Source: CALAEC01 sp050692915 (GTDB taxonomy: Bacteria; Actinomycetota; UBA4738; CALAEC01). From it: a DNA stretch of 22,088 nt. Below the pieces are notes generated by a model that saw only the letters and a program-made list of their open reading frames with translations, ran no database searches and was not told where the DNA came from. Location of the stretch: positions 1 through 22,088 of the forward strand of contig JBOGVU010000042.1 of the NCBI GenBank assembly GCA_050692915.1, read 5' to 3'. This document shows positions 1 to 7,325 of the stretch, piece by piece; position 1 is the first letter of the stretch, and each line of letters begins with the position of its first letter. The position numbers and the translations under genes are program-made.

Positions 1-393
1 GCCGATGCTCTCGTCGTCCACGATGGTGTCGACCAGGACGACGGTGATCCCGGCGTCCTGCGCGGCCTGGAGCGGTGCGATCAGCGCGGTACGCTCGGTC
101 GGCGCGATCAGGATCGCGTCCGGCCCTTGCGCAACCACCGCCTCCACGATCGGGATCTGCTCGGTCGGGTCGAATTCGTTGGGCCCCTGGACCGAGTAGT
201 TCACGCCGAGCTCCTCCGCGGCCGCCTGGGCCCCACAGTCCATGGTGATGTAGAACTCGTCACCGGCAACGCCCTGGATCAGGACGATGTCCAGAGCCTC
301 CTCGCCACCGTCGCCGCCGCCTGCTCCGTCATCGCCGCACGCCGCGGCGACCAGGGCGGTTACGGCCAGGATGGCCAGAAACCTTCGGTTCAT
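1..393 (-). CDS. Sugar ABC transporter substrate-binding lipoprotein (5' part, cut by window edge)
   Basis: The first 131 residues of an exported sugar-binding protein of the ribose/fructose type (periplasmic-binding-protein family 4). The start ATG at 393 follows a good GGGAGG ribosome site. A lipoprotein signal is clear: MNRRF, a hydrophobic stretch, then a lipobox ending in VAAAC (Cys19), followed by a Gly/Asp linker. The mature part begins with a beta strand (IVLIQG), continues with an NEFDPTEQ segment, and has the typical DAILIAPTE and ITVVLVDT strands of this fold. It is the last gene of the LacI-ATPase-permease-binding protein series, 82 bases after the permease stop. The sugar cannot be told from the sequence. 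The C-terminal two thirds lie outside the window. Confidence 0.9.
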   Translation of the reverse strand, partial: MNRRFLAILAVTALVAAACGDDGAGGGDGGEEALDIVLIQGVAGDEFYITMDCGAQAAAEELGVNYSVQGPNEFDPTEQIPIVEAVVAQGPDAILIAPTERTALIAPLQAAQDAGITVVLVDTIVDDESIG

Positions 394-475
394 CACACGC
401 CTCCCTTCGTCAGGCTACCCCTCTCTTCGATACGGACGAATGCCCTGCTGGCGACCTCCCTTCTTCCGGCATCTT

Positions 476-1519
476 TCATGCGCGTTCTCGGGCTCGACGC
501 TTGAGCTGATCCACGTACACGGCCAGGATCAGGACCGCCCCCACCGCCACCTGCTGCCAGAACGGCTGGACCCCGAGGATGATGAAGCCGTTCCGGAGGA
601 TGGCAGGGATGAACACGCCGACGACGGTGCCGAAGACCGCACCGATCCCCCCGAACAAACTGGTTCCGCCGATGACCACCGCGGCGATGGCCTGGAGGTT
701 GGTCGTCCCATGCCCCTCGATGGTGGTCGTGGTGAATCGGGCCAACAGCATGTAGCCGGCCATACCGGCCAGGAGGCCCGACATGGCATAGACCTTGATC
801 AGGTGGCGGGACACGTTGATCCCGGCCCGGCGGGCGGCCTCGGCGTTCGACCCGATGGCGTACGTGTGGCGACCGAACCGGGTAAGGTGCAGGACGATCC
901 CTCCCAGGATCGTGATCCCGGCGGCGATCAGCACCAAGTAGGGGATCTCATCGAATAGGCGGCCGATGCCCACCGTGCTCAGCAGCTCGGGCGGCACCGC
1001 CCCCCTGATGTTGATGCCCCCGCTGAGCAGCAGCGCGGCCCCCTGAGCCATGCCCAGCGTCCCCAGCGTCACGATCAGCGCGGGGATCCGGGTCTTGGCG
1101 ATGAGCACGCCGTTCAGCAGCCCCCAGGCCACGCCGGAAAGGAGCGCGCTCCCCAGTCCCGCCAGGATGACCGTCAGACCCTCCGCCCCCATCCCCCGCA
1201 TGACCAGAGCCGCCACCACCTGGGAGAACACCAGCACCGAGCCCACCGACAGGTCGATGCCGCCGGTGATGATCACGAACGTCATCCCCACAGCCACGAG
1301 CAACAGGGTCGATGCGTCGATCATGATGTTCCGCAGGTTGAACACGGAGGCGAACGCCTCGAAGTTCAGGAACGAGAAGACCGCGATGATCACCACGAGC
1401 ACCAGGAAGATCCAGGTGGAGGTGGCCCCCGCCAGCCTCCACAGACGCGGGCGGGCCTCCCCTTCCTCCAGGGCTCGCTCGCGCAGCGCCTGATCGACCG
1501 GAGCCGTCTCTCGACGCAT
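476..1519 (-). CDS. Sugar ABC transporter permease, RbsC/FrcC type
   Basis: A 347-residue inner membrane permease of the branched-chain/ribose type (BPD_transp_2 fold), which forms the channel for a sugar taken up with the neighbouring ATPase and binding protein. About ten hydrophobic segments run from residue 35 to the end after a charged cytoplasmic N-terminus. Family hallmarks are ITGGIDLSVGS in the second or third helix, the loop GSNAEAARRAGI that contacts the ATPase, and the GGTSLFGG segment near the C-terminus. The ATG at 1519 overlaps the ATPase stop by one base (TGATG), so translation is likely coupled. Length matches the family. Substrate is not readable; RbsC, FrcC and XylH are all alike at this level. 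Confidence 0.93.
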   Translation of the reverse strand: MRRETAPVDQALRERALEEGEARPRLWRLAGATSTWIFLVLVVIIAVFSFLNFEAFASVFNLRNIMIDASTLLLVAVGMTFVIITGGIDLSVGSVLVFSQVVAALVMRGMGAEGLTVILAGLGSALLSGVAWGLLNGVLIAKTRIPALIVTLGTLGMAQGAALLLSGGINIRGAVPPELLSTVGIGRLFDEIPYLVLIAAGITILGGIVLHLTRFGRHTYAIGSNAEAARRAGINVSRHLIKVYAMSGLLAGMAGYMLLARFTTTTIEGHGTTNLQAIAAVVIGGTSLFGGIGAVFGTVVGVFIPAILRNGFIILGVQPFWQQVAVGAVLILAVYVDQLKRRARERA

Positions 1520-2307
1520 CAGGGTGAGGTCTCCTCCGTCGCCCCGGTCATCGCCCCCACGACCTCGTCCATGGTCACGTCCTCCGACCGGAACACGGCC
1601 ACCCGCCTGCCCAGCCGCAGCACCTGGATCCGGTTCGCGACCTGGAAGACCTGCGGAAGGTTGTGGCTGATGAGGACAACCGACTTCCCCGAGTCGCGGA
1701 TCCGTCGGATCAGGTCCAGCACCCTCTCGGCCTGGACGATCCCCAGAGCGGCGGTGGGCTCGTCCATGAAGATCACCCGGCTGGCCCAGGTGGCGGCCCG
1801 GCTGACCGCGACGGTCTGGCGCTGGCCTCCGGACAGCATGCCCACCTCCGCGTCCATGTCTTGCAGATCGATGCCGAGGGTGGCGAACGACTTCGCAGCG
1901 CGTCCGCGCATCGCTCCCTTGTCGATGAACCCCAGTGCGCCGAGCAGGCCGGGGCGCATCACCTCCCGGCCCAGGAACAGGTTGGCCGCCGGATCCAGAT
2001 CCTCGGCCAGGGCGAGATCCTGGTACACGGTCTCCACGCCCAATCGGCGGGCATCGAGCGGCGAGTCGATGGCCACGGGTCGCCCCTCGAAGCGGATCTC
2101 GCCTCCATCCGGCTGGACCGTGCCCGACAGGATCTTGATCATGGTGCTCTTCCCCGCCCCGTTGTCCCCGACCAGGGCGGTGACCTCGCCCGATCGGACG
2201 TCGAAGTCGGCCTCCTGGAGCGCCTGGACGTGCCCGTAGCGCTTCACGACCGCACGCGCCTCCAGAAGGGCTCCGTCGGGACCGGCGACCTGGCCGGCCG
2301 GGCTCAC
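1519..2307 (-). CDS. Sugar ABC transporter ATP-binding protein, single-domain FrcA type
   Basis: A 262-residue ATPase that powers the sugar permease. Visible motifs: Walker A GDNGAGKST (47-55), Q-loop Gln96 (VYQDLAL), signature LSGGQ (158-162), Walker B VIFMDEP (178-184) and switch His215. It holds one nucleotide-binding domain only, unlike RbsA or XylG, which fuse two in about 500 residues; this matches the FrcA arrangement of fructose transporters, so two copies would pair under the permease. The reading frame stays open upstream to 2544, but that part lies inside the LacI gene. I chose GTG at 2307 because it forms a GTGA overlap with the LacI stop and leaves a normal N-terminus. Confidence 0.92.
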   Translation of the reverse strand: MSPAGQVAGPDGALLEARAVVKRYGHVQALQEADFDVRSGEVTALVGDNGAGKSTMIKILSGTVQPDGGEIRFEGRPVAIDSPLDARRLGVETVYQDLALAEDLDPAANLFLGREVMRPGLLGALGFIDKGAMRGRAAKSFATLGIDLQDMDAEVGMLSGGQRQTVAVSRAATWASRVIFMDEPTAALGIVQAERVLDLIRRIRDSGKSVVLISHNLPQVFQVANRIQVLRLGRRVAVFRSEDVTMDEVVGAMTGATEETSP

Positions 2308-3299
2308 GGTCGGACCTCCCCCGAGCCGCGGGTCACCAGCTCGGTCGGCAGGACGATCCTCTGTGGGGGCCGCTCGTCGCCGGCCAGGCGGGCGAAGAGC
2401 AGCTCGGCCGCCCGTCGGCCCAGCTCGTGCGGGTCGTGCCGGACCACCGTGACCTCCAGCAGGTCCGCCAGCTCGAAGTCGTCGAATCCGACGAGCGCCG
2501 TCCGTGCCTCGATGGCCCTGAGCGCGTGGAGGGCGCCGATGCACGCCCGGTTGTTCGTGGCGAAGATGGCAGTGGGCGGGTTCTCGATCGCCAGGAGCTC
2601 TCGCACGGCCGCCTCCGCGTGGCGGACGTCGTGGACCCCAACGCGGATCAGCGACTCGTCGACCTGGATTCCTGCGCGCTCCAGGCTGGCCTGATATCCG
2701 GCCAGCCGCTCCGCGATCGTGTGGATGCTCGGGGGATCCCCCACCAGCCCGATCCGACGATGGCCCTGCGCCAACAGGTGCTCGGTGGCCTGACGGGCGC
2801 CCCCGCCGTTGTCCAGCAGGATCTCGTCGGCCTTGATGGAGTCGGCCGGTCGGTCGATGAACACGACAGGCGTCCCCAGCCCAACCTCCTCTCTAAGGTA
2901 GGCGTGATCACGACCGGCCGGAACGATCAGGAGGCCTCCGACCCGCCGCTCCAGGAGGGTGCCCACCGCGGCCCGCTCCGACTCGGGGTCCTCATCCGAG
3001 TTCGCGATGATGACGACGTACCCGTGCCGCCGGGCCACCTCCTCCACCGCCTTGGCGATGCTGGAGTAGAAGGGGTTCCGGACATCCTCGATGGTCAGCC
3101 CGATGCTGGCCGAGGCCCGTCCCCGGCGCAGGTTCCGGGCGATGTCGTTGGCCCGGTATCCCAGGGTCTCCACCGCGTCCTTGACTCGGGCCCCCGTTTC
3201 CGGTCGGACCCCGGGTTCGTGGTTGATAACTCGGGAAACGGTCTTGAGGCTCACACCCGCCACCCTGGCAACGTCCACCATCGTGGGCCTGTGACCCAT
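2304..3299 (-). CDS. LacI-family transcriptional regulator of the sugar operon
   Basis: A 331-residue repressor: an N-terminal helix-turn-helix (about residues 7-30, VARVAGVSLKTVSRVIN) with the hinge helix (GYRANDIARNLR), then a periplasmic-binding-protein-like effector domain (GLTIEDVRNPFYSSI, GLLIVPAG, PVVFIDRPAD, GHRRIGLVG, TAIFATNN, LVGFDDFE). The start ATG at 3299 has GGAGG five bases upstream; the frame is open further to 3542 but without a better start. It is first in the operon and runs directly into the ATPase (GTGA overlap), so it should respond to the imported sugar or a metabolite of it. A matching palindrome lies just upstream at 3333-3344, which suggests autoregulation and joint control of the divergent dehydrogenase. 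Confidence 0.93.
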   Translation of the reverse strand: MGHRPTMVDVARVAGVSLKTVSRVINHEPGVRPETGARVKDAVETLGYRANDIARNLRRGRASASIGLTIEDVRNPFYSSIAKAVEEVARRHGYVVIIANSDEDPESERAAVGTLLERRVGGLLIVPAGRDHAYLREEVGLGTPVVFIDRPADSIKADEILLDNGGGARQATEHLLAQGHRRIGLVGDPPSIHTIAERLAGYQASLERAGIQVDESLIRVGVHDVRHAEAAVRELLAIENPPTAIFATNNRACIGALHALRAIEARTALVGFDDFELADLLEVTVVRHDPHELGRRAAELLFARLAGDERPPQRIVLPTELVTRGSGEVRP

Positions 3300-3332
3300 C
3301 CCCGCCTCCGAACCTGCCCTGGACAGATCCCC

Positions 3333-3382
3333 GACAACGTTGTCAAAATCAGAGCCAAGCACGGCCGGCGAGACGTTGTCAA
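3333..3382. promoter_or_regulatory. LacI-type operator pair in the divergent lacI/SDR region
   Basis: GACAACGTTGTC at 3333-3344 is a perfect 12-base palindrome with the central CG typical of LacI-family operators. A second partial copy at 3371-3382 keeps one half-site; on the minus strand both read TTGACAACGT. Centres are 36 bases apart. Each copy carries an exact TTGACA, so operator and a possible -35 box for the minus-strand operon coincide, although I see no good -10 box. The sites lie 34 bases before the LacI start and 42 before the dehydrogenase start. Confidence 0.7.
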
Positions 3383-3423
3383 GCGGCGGACCTGAGCCGG
3401 CGACGGGGCCATGTGGATATCGT

Positions 3424-4143
3424 GTGAGGCCACGACCCGGGAGTGAAGCGACGACGACGGCGGTGGTAACGGGTGGGAGCTCTGGGCTCGGCTTCGCGCT
3501 GGCCGAGGGGCTGAGCGCGGAGGGGGTCGAGGTCTCGATCATCGGCCGGGATCGGGGCCGGGTGAGCGAGGCGCTGGCCCGCCTTGGAGGGACGGGGGCA
3601 ACCGTCCACGGGGTCGCCTGCGACGTGTCCAGCCAGGATCAGGTTCGCCGGGCCTTCGACGAGATCGCCGCCAGGGGATCGATCGGCTTCCTGTTCAACG
3701 TGGCCGGAGTGGGTCGGTTCGGCCCGGTGGAGGAGCTCACCGAGGGCATGATCGACGAGGTCTCGGCCGGGAACCTCAAGGGGCTCATGCTCGCCACGGC
3801 CGCCGCCCTGCCCATCATGCGTGCGGGCGGAGGAGGAACGATCGTCAGCGTGCTGTCGACCGCCGCGCTGGTCGGGCGCCCCGAGGAGGCCGTCTATTGC
3901 GCGGCCAAGTGGGGGGCCCGGGGCTTCATGGAGGCGCTCCGGGTCGCCCTCAAGGGATCGCCGCTCCGGACGCTCACCGTGTATCCGGGCGGGATGAGGA
4001 CGCCGTTCTGGTCACCCGAGTCCGGGCTGTCGCCGGACCTGAGCACGTACATGGACCCTCCCGACGTGGCCAGGCAGATCCTCCGGGTCGCCCTCGACCC
4101 CGGGGCGGCCAACGTCACCGAGATGACGATCTCCCGCGCGTGA
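3424..4143 (+). CDS. Short-chain dehydrogenase/reductase (SDR)
   Basis: A 239-residue classical SDR, an NAD(P)-dependent oxidoreductase acting on an unknown alcohol or carbonyl. Cofactor motif TGGSSGLG sits at residues 16-23; catalytic residues visible are Asn117, Ser145 (VLSTAALVG), Tyr158 and Lys162 (YCAAK); NVAG at 92-95 stabilises the core. The acidic residue pattern after beta-2 is replaced by GRDRGR, which tends to favour NADP (inference). The start is uncertain: GTG at 3424 gives a 12-residue lead before the first strand and has no good ribosome site; the frame is open back to a TTG at 3340 inside the operator. Its stop overlaps the next gene start (GTGA), so the two are cotranscribed. 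Confidence 0.85.
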   Translation: MRPRPGSEATTTAVVTGGSSGLGFALAEGLSAEGVEVSIIGRDRGRVSEALARLGGTGATVHGVACDVSSQDQVRRAFDEIAARGSIGFLFNVAGVGRFGPVEELTEGMIDEVSAGNLKGLMLATAAALPIMRAGGGGTIVSVLSTAALVGRPEEAVYCAAKWGARGFMEALRVALKGSPLRTLTVYPGGMRTPFWSPESGLSPDLSTYMDPPDVARQILRVALDPGAANVTEMTISRA

Positions 4144-5522
4144 CCGTCGTGTCCGGGCCGGATGTCCTCGACGAACTGACCCGACGCCTTCCGGCGTCCT
4201 CCGTCCTGACGGATCCGGACGTGCTGGAGAGCTATCGGCGCGATGAGGCCGGGCTCGTGGACGCCGGGATGCCGCTGGCGGCCGTCCACGCGGGCTCGGT
4301 CGCCGAGGTGCAAGAACTCCTGCGGATGGCGTCGGCCCATCGGCTTCCGGTGGTGCCGCGGGGTGCCGGGTCCGGCCTGTCCGGCGGGGCCAACGCCGTC
4401 GACGGCTGCTTCGTCGTCTCGCTCACGGGGATGGACCGCATCATCGACATCGATCGCGGCAGCCTGTTCGCCGTGGTGGAGCCGGGCGTGGTCAACGCCG
4501 ACCTGTCGAAGGCGGTCGGCGAGCTCGGCCTGTGGTACCCGCCGGATCCCGCCAGCGCCGGGTTCTCCACGATCGGGGGCAACATCGCCACCAACGCCGG
4601 AGGCCTGTGCTGCGTGAAGTACGGAGTGACCGGGGACTTCATCCTCGGCCTGGAGGTCGTCCTTGCCGATGGGTCGGTGGTGCGGACTGGGCGCAGGACG
4701 GTCAAGGGCGTGGCCGGCTACGACCTGACCGGGCTGTTCGTCGGCTCCGAGGGCACGCTCGGGGTGATCACCCGGGCCACCCTGCGCCTGCGCCCCGCTC
4801 CCCCCTCGCCCGCCACCCTGGTCGCCTTCTTCGCCGACCTGACGTCGGCCGGAGCGGCCATCGCCGAGATCGTTTCCGGGATCGTCCCCTCCCTTCTCGA
4901 GCTGATGGATCGAGCCACGGTCCGGGCGGTGGACGGATGGAAGCACATGGACCTGGATCTCGAGGCGGCGGCGATGCTGATCGGGCGCTCGGACGCCGGA
5001 GGTGAACGGGGGGCGGCCGAGATCGAGTGGATGGCCGGCGCGTGCGAGTCGGCCGGCGCCACGTACGTGGCGCGGTCGACCGACCCGATGGAAGCCGACC
5101 TCCTGATGACCGCCCGCCGTCTGGCGCTCCCCGCCCTGGAGCGGCGAGGGACCATCCTCCTCGACGACGTGGCAGTGCCCCTCGGACGGATCCCCGACCT
5201 GCTCGACGCGATCCAGGGCGTGGCCGATCGGCGCGGGGTTCTTATCGGGACGTTCGGCCACGCCGGCGACGGGAACATGCACCCCACGATCGTGTTCGAT
5301 CACCGAGATCCGGAGGCCGTCGCCCGAGCCCGGTCCGCGTTCGAGGACATCATCCGGGCGGCCCTGGCCCTCGGGGGCACGATCACCGGGGAGCACGGGG
5401 TAGGGCTCCTCAAGAAGCCGTTCCTGCCCGAGGAGATCGGGGAAGCCGGCCTCGAGGCGCACCGGCGGGTGAAGCGATCCCTGGACCCGCAGGGGATCCT
5501 CAACCCCGGCAAGGTCTTCTAG
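4140..5522 (+). CDS. glcD: FAD-linked oxidase, glycolate oxidase GlcD / D-lactate dehydrogenase type
   Basis: A 460-residue flavoenzyme that oxidises a 2-hydroxyacid (glycolate, D-lactate or similar) to the 2-oxoacid. The FAD-binding part runs from about 35 to 215: PVVPRGAGSGLSGG (71-84), FSTIGGNIATNAGG (142-155), KYGVTGDFILG, and GSEGTLGVITRA. The C-terminal substrate domain holds FGHAGDGNMHP (373-383) and GEHGVGLLKK (417-426) with conserved histidines, and ends in the usual LDPQGILNPGK. Start GTG at 4140 overlaps the dehydrogenase stop. There is no GlcE or iron-sulfur GlcF neighbour, so it may work alone. Its stop TAG shares the palindrome CTAG with the stop of the convergent HAD gene. Exact substrate is not determined. 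Confidence 0.88.
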   Translation: MTVVSGPDVLDELTRRLPASSVLTDPDVLESYRRDEAGLVDAGMPLAAVHAGSVAEVQELLRMASAHRLPVVPRGAGSGLSGGANAVDGCFVVSLTGMDRIIDIDRGSLFAVVEPGVVNADLSKAVGELGLWYPPDPASAGFSTIGGNIATNAGGLCCVKYGVTGDFILGLEVVLADGSVVRTGRRTVKGVAGYDLTGLFVGSEGTLGVITRATLRLRPAPPSPATLVAFFADLTSAGAAIAEIVSGIVPSLLELMDRATVRAVDGWKHMDLDLEAAAMLIGRSDAGGERGAAEIEWMAGACESAGATYVARSTDPMEADLLMTARRLALPALERRGTILLDDVAVPLGRIPDLLDAIQGVADRRGVLIGTFGHAGDGNMHPTIVFDHRDPEAVARARSAFEDIIRAALALGGTITGEHGVGLLKKPFLPEEIGEAGLEAHRRVKRSLDPQGILNPGKVF

Positions 5523-6181
5523 GGGAGGATGCCGAGCTCGTCCAGGGAAACACGGAGCTCCGCGGCGTCCCGGTAGACCAGGAAGGCCCCGGCCCGGATC
5601 AGCTCGTCCTCCCCGTAGCCACCGGTCAGCATGCCCACGCTCAGCATCCCCGCCCGCCGGGCCGCCAGGAGATCCCACACGGCGTCCCCGATCACGTAGC
5701 ACTGGTCGGACGGCAAGCCGAGCCGTTCGGCACAGGCCAGGAACAGGTCGGGCTCCGGCTTGGCCCGGGCCACGTGCCCTCGCTCGACCACGATGGCGTC
5801 GGGGCCCACCCCGAGGACGTCCAGCGAGGCGTCGATCTCGGGCCGGCGCCCGGAGGTGGCGATGCCCCATTGGATCCCGGCCTCCGAGAGGTACCGAAGC
5901 AGGTCGGCCGCGCCGGGGAGCGGCCTCCGCTCGGGCTGGAGCTCCCGGAAGAGCTCCCCGTGTCGCCTCTGAACGGCCCCGACCTCCTCCTCGTCGAGGG
6001 CCCGGCCCACCTCCCTGGCCACCGCGCGGGTGAACAGGCCGCCGCTCATGCCGATCTTCCGGTGGATCCGCCACGCTTCGATCGGGAGGCCGGCCTCGGC
6101 GAGGGCGCGGTGCCACGCGAGCACGTGCGCGTAGACCGTGTCGACCAGCGTGCCGTCGAGGTCGAAGATCAGGCCGCGCAC
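5519..6181 (-). CDS. HAD-superfamily hydrolase, phosphoglycolate phosphatase-like
   Basis: A 220-residue cytosolic HAD phosphatase of subfamily IA. Motif I is FDLDGTL (nucleophile Asp7, acid Asp9), motif II ATSGRR, motif III Lys in ARAKPEPDLF, motif IV GDAVWD. The helical cap lies between about residues 17 and 85. This pattern fits Gph-like phosphoglycolate phosphatases, but also other sugar phosphatases. Being tail-to-tail with a GlcD-like oxidase is suggestive, since Gph makes glycolate and GlcD uses it, but the genes are on opposite strands. ATG at 6181 lies about 20 bases after the stop of the VOC remnant on the same strand. I see no clear ribosome site. Confidence 0.85.
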   Translation of the reverse strand: MRGLIFDLDGTLVDTVYAHVLAWHRALAEAGLPIEAWRIHRKIGMSGGLFTRAVAREVGRALDEEEVGAVQRRHGELFRELQPERRPLPGAADLLRYLSEAGIQWGIATSGRRPEIDASLDVLGVGPDAIVVERGHVARAKPEPDLFLACAERLGLPSDQCYVIGDAVWDLLAARRAGMLSVGMLTGGYGEDELIRAGAFLVYRDAAELRVSLDELGILP

Positions 6182-6200
6182 GCGGCCAGCATAGCCCCGC

Positions 6201-6343
6201 TCAGTCCCAGTTCGTCTGCGAGACCGAGAGGATGTTGCCCTCTGGGTCCTTGAACCAGGCCCCCTTCTCCCCTCCGAGCTCGGCGATCCCGTTCACCGTC
6301 TTCAGGCCGGGCATGTCGTACTCCTCGAAGGTCACGCCCCTGG
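6201..6343 (-). pseudogene. VOC/glyoxalase-family remnant (C-terminal third only)
   Basis: Reading the minus strand to a TGA at 6201 gives ARGVTFEEYDMP, then NGIAELGG, then KGAWFKDPEGNILSVSQT, the standard C-terminal beta-alpha-beta half of a vicinal-oxygen-chelate protein, including the metal-ligand region E in DPEGN. Only about 47 residues are recognisable; whole family members have about 120. Upstream, the frame turns into Gly/Pro-rich nonsense with no start codon in context, because the sequence beyond about 6344 belongs to a DUF1801 gene on the other strand. It cannot make a functional VOC protein. Confidence 0.72.
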
Positions 6344-6346
6344 CCC

Positions 6347-6678
6347 GAGGCCCTGGACCACCCGCTGAAGGAGGCCATGCTGCGGGTGCGAAGGATCATC
6401 CTCGGTGCCGACCGTCGGATCACCGAGACGATCAAGTGGAAGAGCCCCACATTCGTGTTCCAGGGAAACATCGCCAGCATCGATCCTCGGACGAAGAACG
6501 CGTGAACCTGCTGTTCCATCAGGGCGCTTCGCTACCCGGGAAGCACCCCCACCTCGAGGGTGGAGGCGCCACGGTGCGCTACATGCGCTTCGCCGACCTC
6601 GAGGACGTGAAGGCCAAGAAGTCCGACCTCGAGACGGCGATCCGCGCCGTCTGTGAGCTCAACGTGGCGGGTGCGTAG
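6347..6678 (+). pseudogene. DUF1801 (YdhG-like) gene, 5'-truncated and frameshifted
   Basis: From 6347 the plus strand reads EALDHPLKEAMLRVRRII, then ITETIKWKSPTFVFQGNIA and DPRTK, a good match to the DUF1801 fold as I know it. The frame then hits TGA at 6503. One frame over, from 6496, it continues ERVNLLFHQGASLPG, ATVRYMRFADLEDV, and SDLETAIRAVCELNVA to TAG at 6676. Adding one base near 6496 would restore a single frame, so one base is missing here. The first 10-20 residues and the start codon are also missing; the junction with the VOC remnant is at about 6344-6347. Function of the family is not established. Confidence 0.72.
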
Positions 6679-6707
6679 GGATCGTCCCGGCGTCCCGGCA
6701 CGGATCC

Positions 6708-7325
6708 TCAGCCACGAGCCCCCAGGCCTCGCAGGACCGTGTCGACGATGGCCTCGGCCCGCCGCCGGGCCCCCCGCCGGGTCAGGTGGCCGGTCAGCTT
6801 CCAGATCATGATCGGGCCGACCAGCAGCCCGCGGACCAGCTCGGGATCGATGTCGGTGGGCACCTCGCCGCGCTCCGCCGCCCGGGCCAGGACCGACCGG
6901 AGGAGCTCGAACCGCGGCGCGATCACCCGCTGGAGGTAGACCCGGCCCAACGGCGTGCCGGCGGCGACGTGCGGGACCATCCGGGGGAACACCTGGCCGG
7001 CCCGTGACGACGACATGACCACCTGCAGCTGGGTGATGAGGTCGACCAGATCCCGCCGGAGCGATCCTGTGTCGAGCGGCTCGACCTCGAAGATCAGCTC
7101 GTCGATGGCCGCCACGATCAGCTCCTCCTTGGAGGCCCACCGGCGGTAGATCGTGGTCTTGCCCACGCCGGCCCGGGCGGCCACGCCCTCGATGCTCATT
7201 CCCTCGTACCCCTCGTCGACGAACAGGTCGATGGCGGCATCGAGAATGGCCCGGTCGGCCTCGGGGCTGCGAGGGCGCCCCGGCGGCCGGGACGGCGATC
7301 CCGTGATCGTCTCCTCGGCGCTCAT
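6708..7325 (-). CDS. TetR-family transcriptional repressor
   Basis: A 205-residue one-component repressor. The N-terminal DNA-binding domain (about 24-70) has the standard pattern: AILDAAIDLFVDEGYEGMS, AARAGVGKTTIYRRWASKEEL. The C-terminal ligand and dimer domain (about 80-200) resembles the TetR_C families seen with efflux pumps in actinobacteria. ATG at 7325 overlaps the pump's stop (ATGA), so regulator and pump are made from one message and the regulator is last. That order and the repeats at 8911-8995 suggest feedback control of the pump. A Pro/Arg-rich N-terminal arm (PSRPPGRPRSPEAD) precedes the HTH, common in this family. Confidence 0.92.
   Translation of the reverse strand: MSAEETITGSPSRPPGRPRSPEADRAILDAAIDLFVDEGYEGMSIEGVAARAGVGKTTIYRRWASKEELIVAAIDELIFEVEPLDTGSLRRDLVDLITQLQVVMSSSRAGQVFPRMVPHVAAGTPLGRVYLQRVIAPRFELLRSVLARAAERGEVPTDIDPELVRGLLVGPIMIWKLTGHLTRRGARRRAEAIVDTVLRGLGARG

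Noticed and set aside
3894..6116. A 740-codon open frame on the minus strand antisense to the glcD-like gene and HAD gene
   Set aside because: Its product is a Pro/Arg/Gly/His-rich run typical of an antisense frame in GC-rich DNA, with no domain. The real genes on both strands have clear motifs.
6232..6678. A 148-codon plus-strand gene starting at 6232
   Set aside because: Only its last 60 residues are meaningful (DUF1801 end). The first part is the antisense of the VOC remnant and the wrong frame of DUF1801.
6679..6707. GGATC...GGATCC inverted sequence between the DUF1801 remnant and tetR as a terminator
   Set aside because: Only a five-base match with poor pairing between; no T run.
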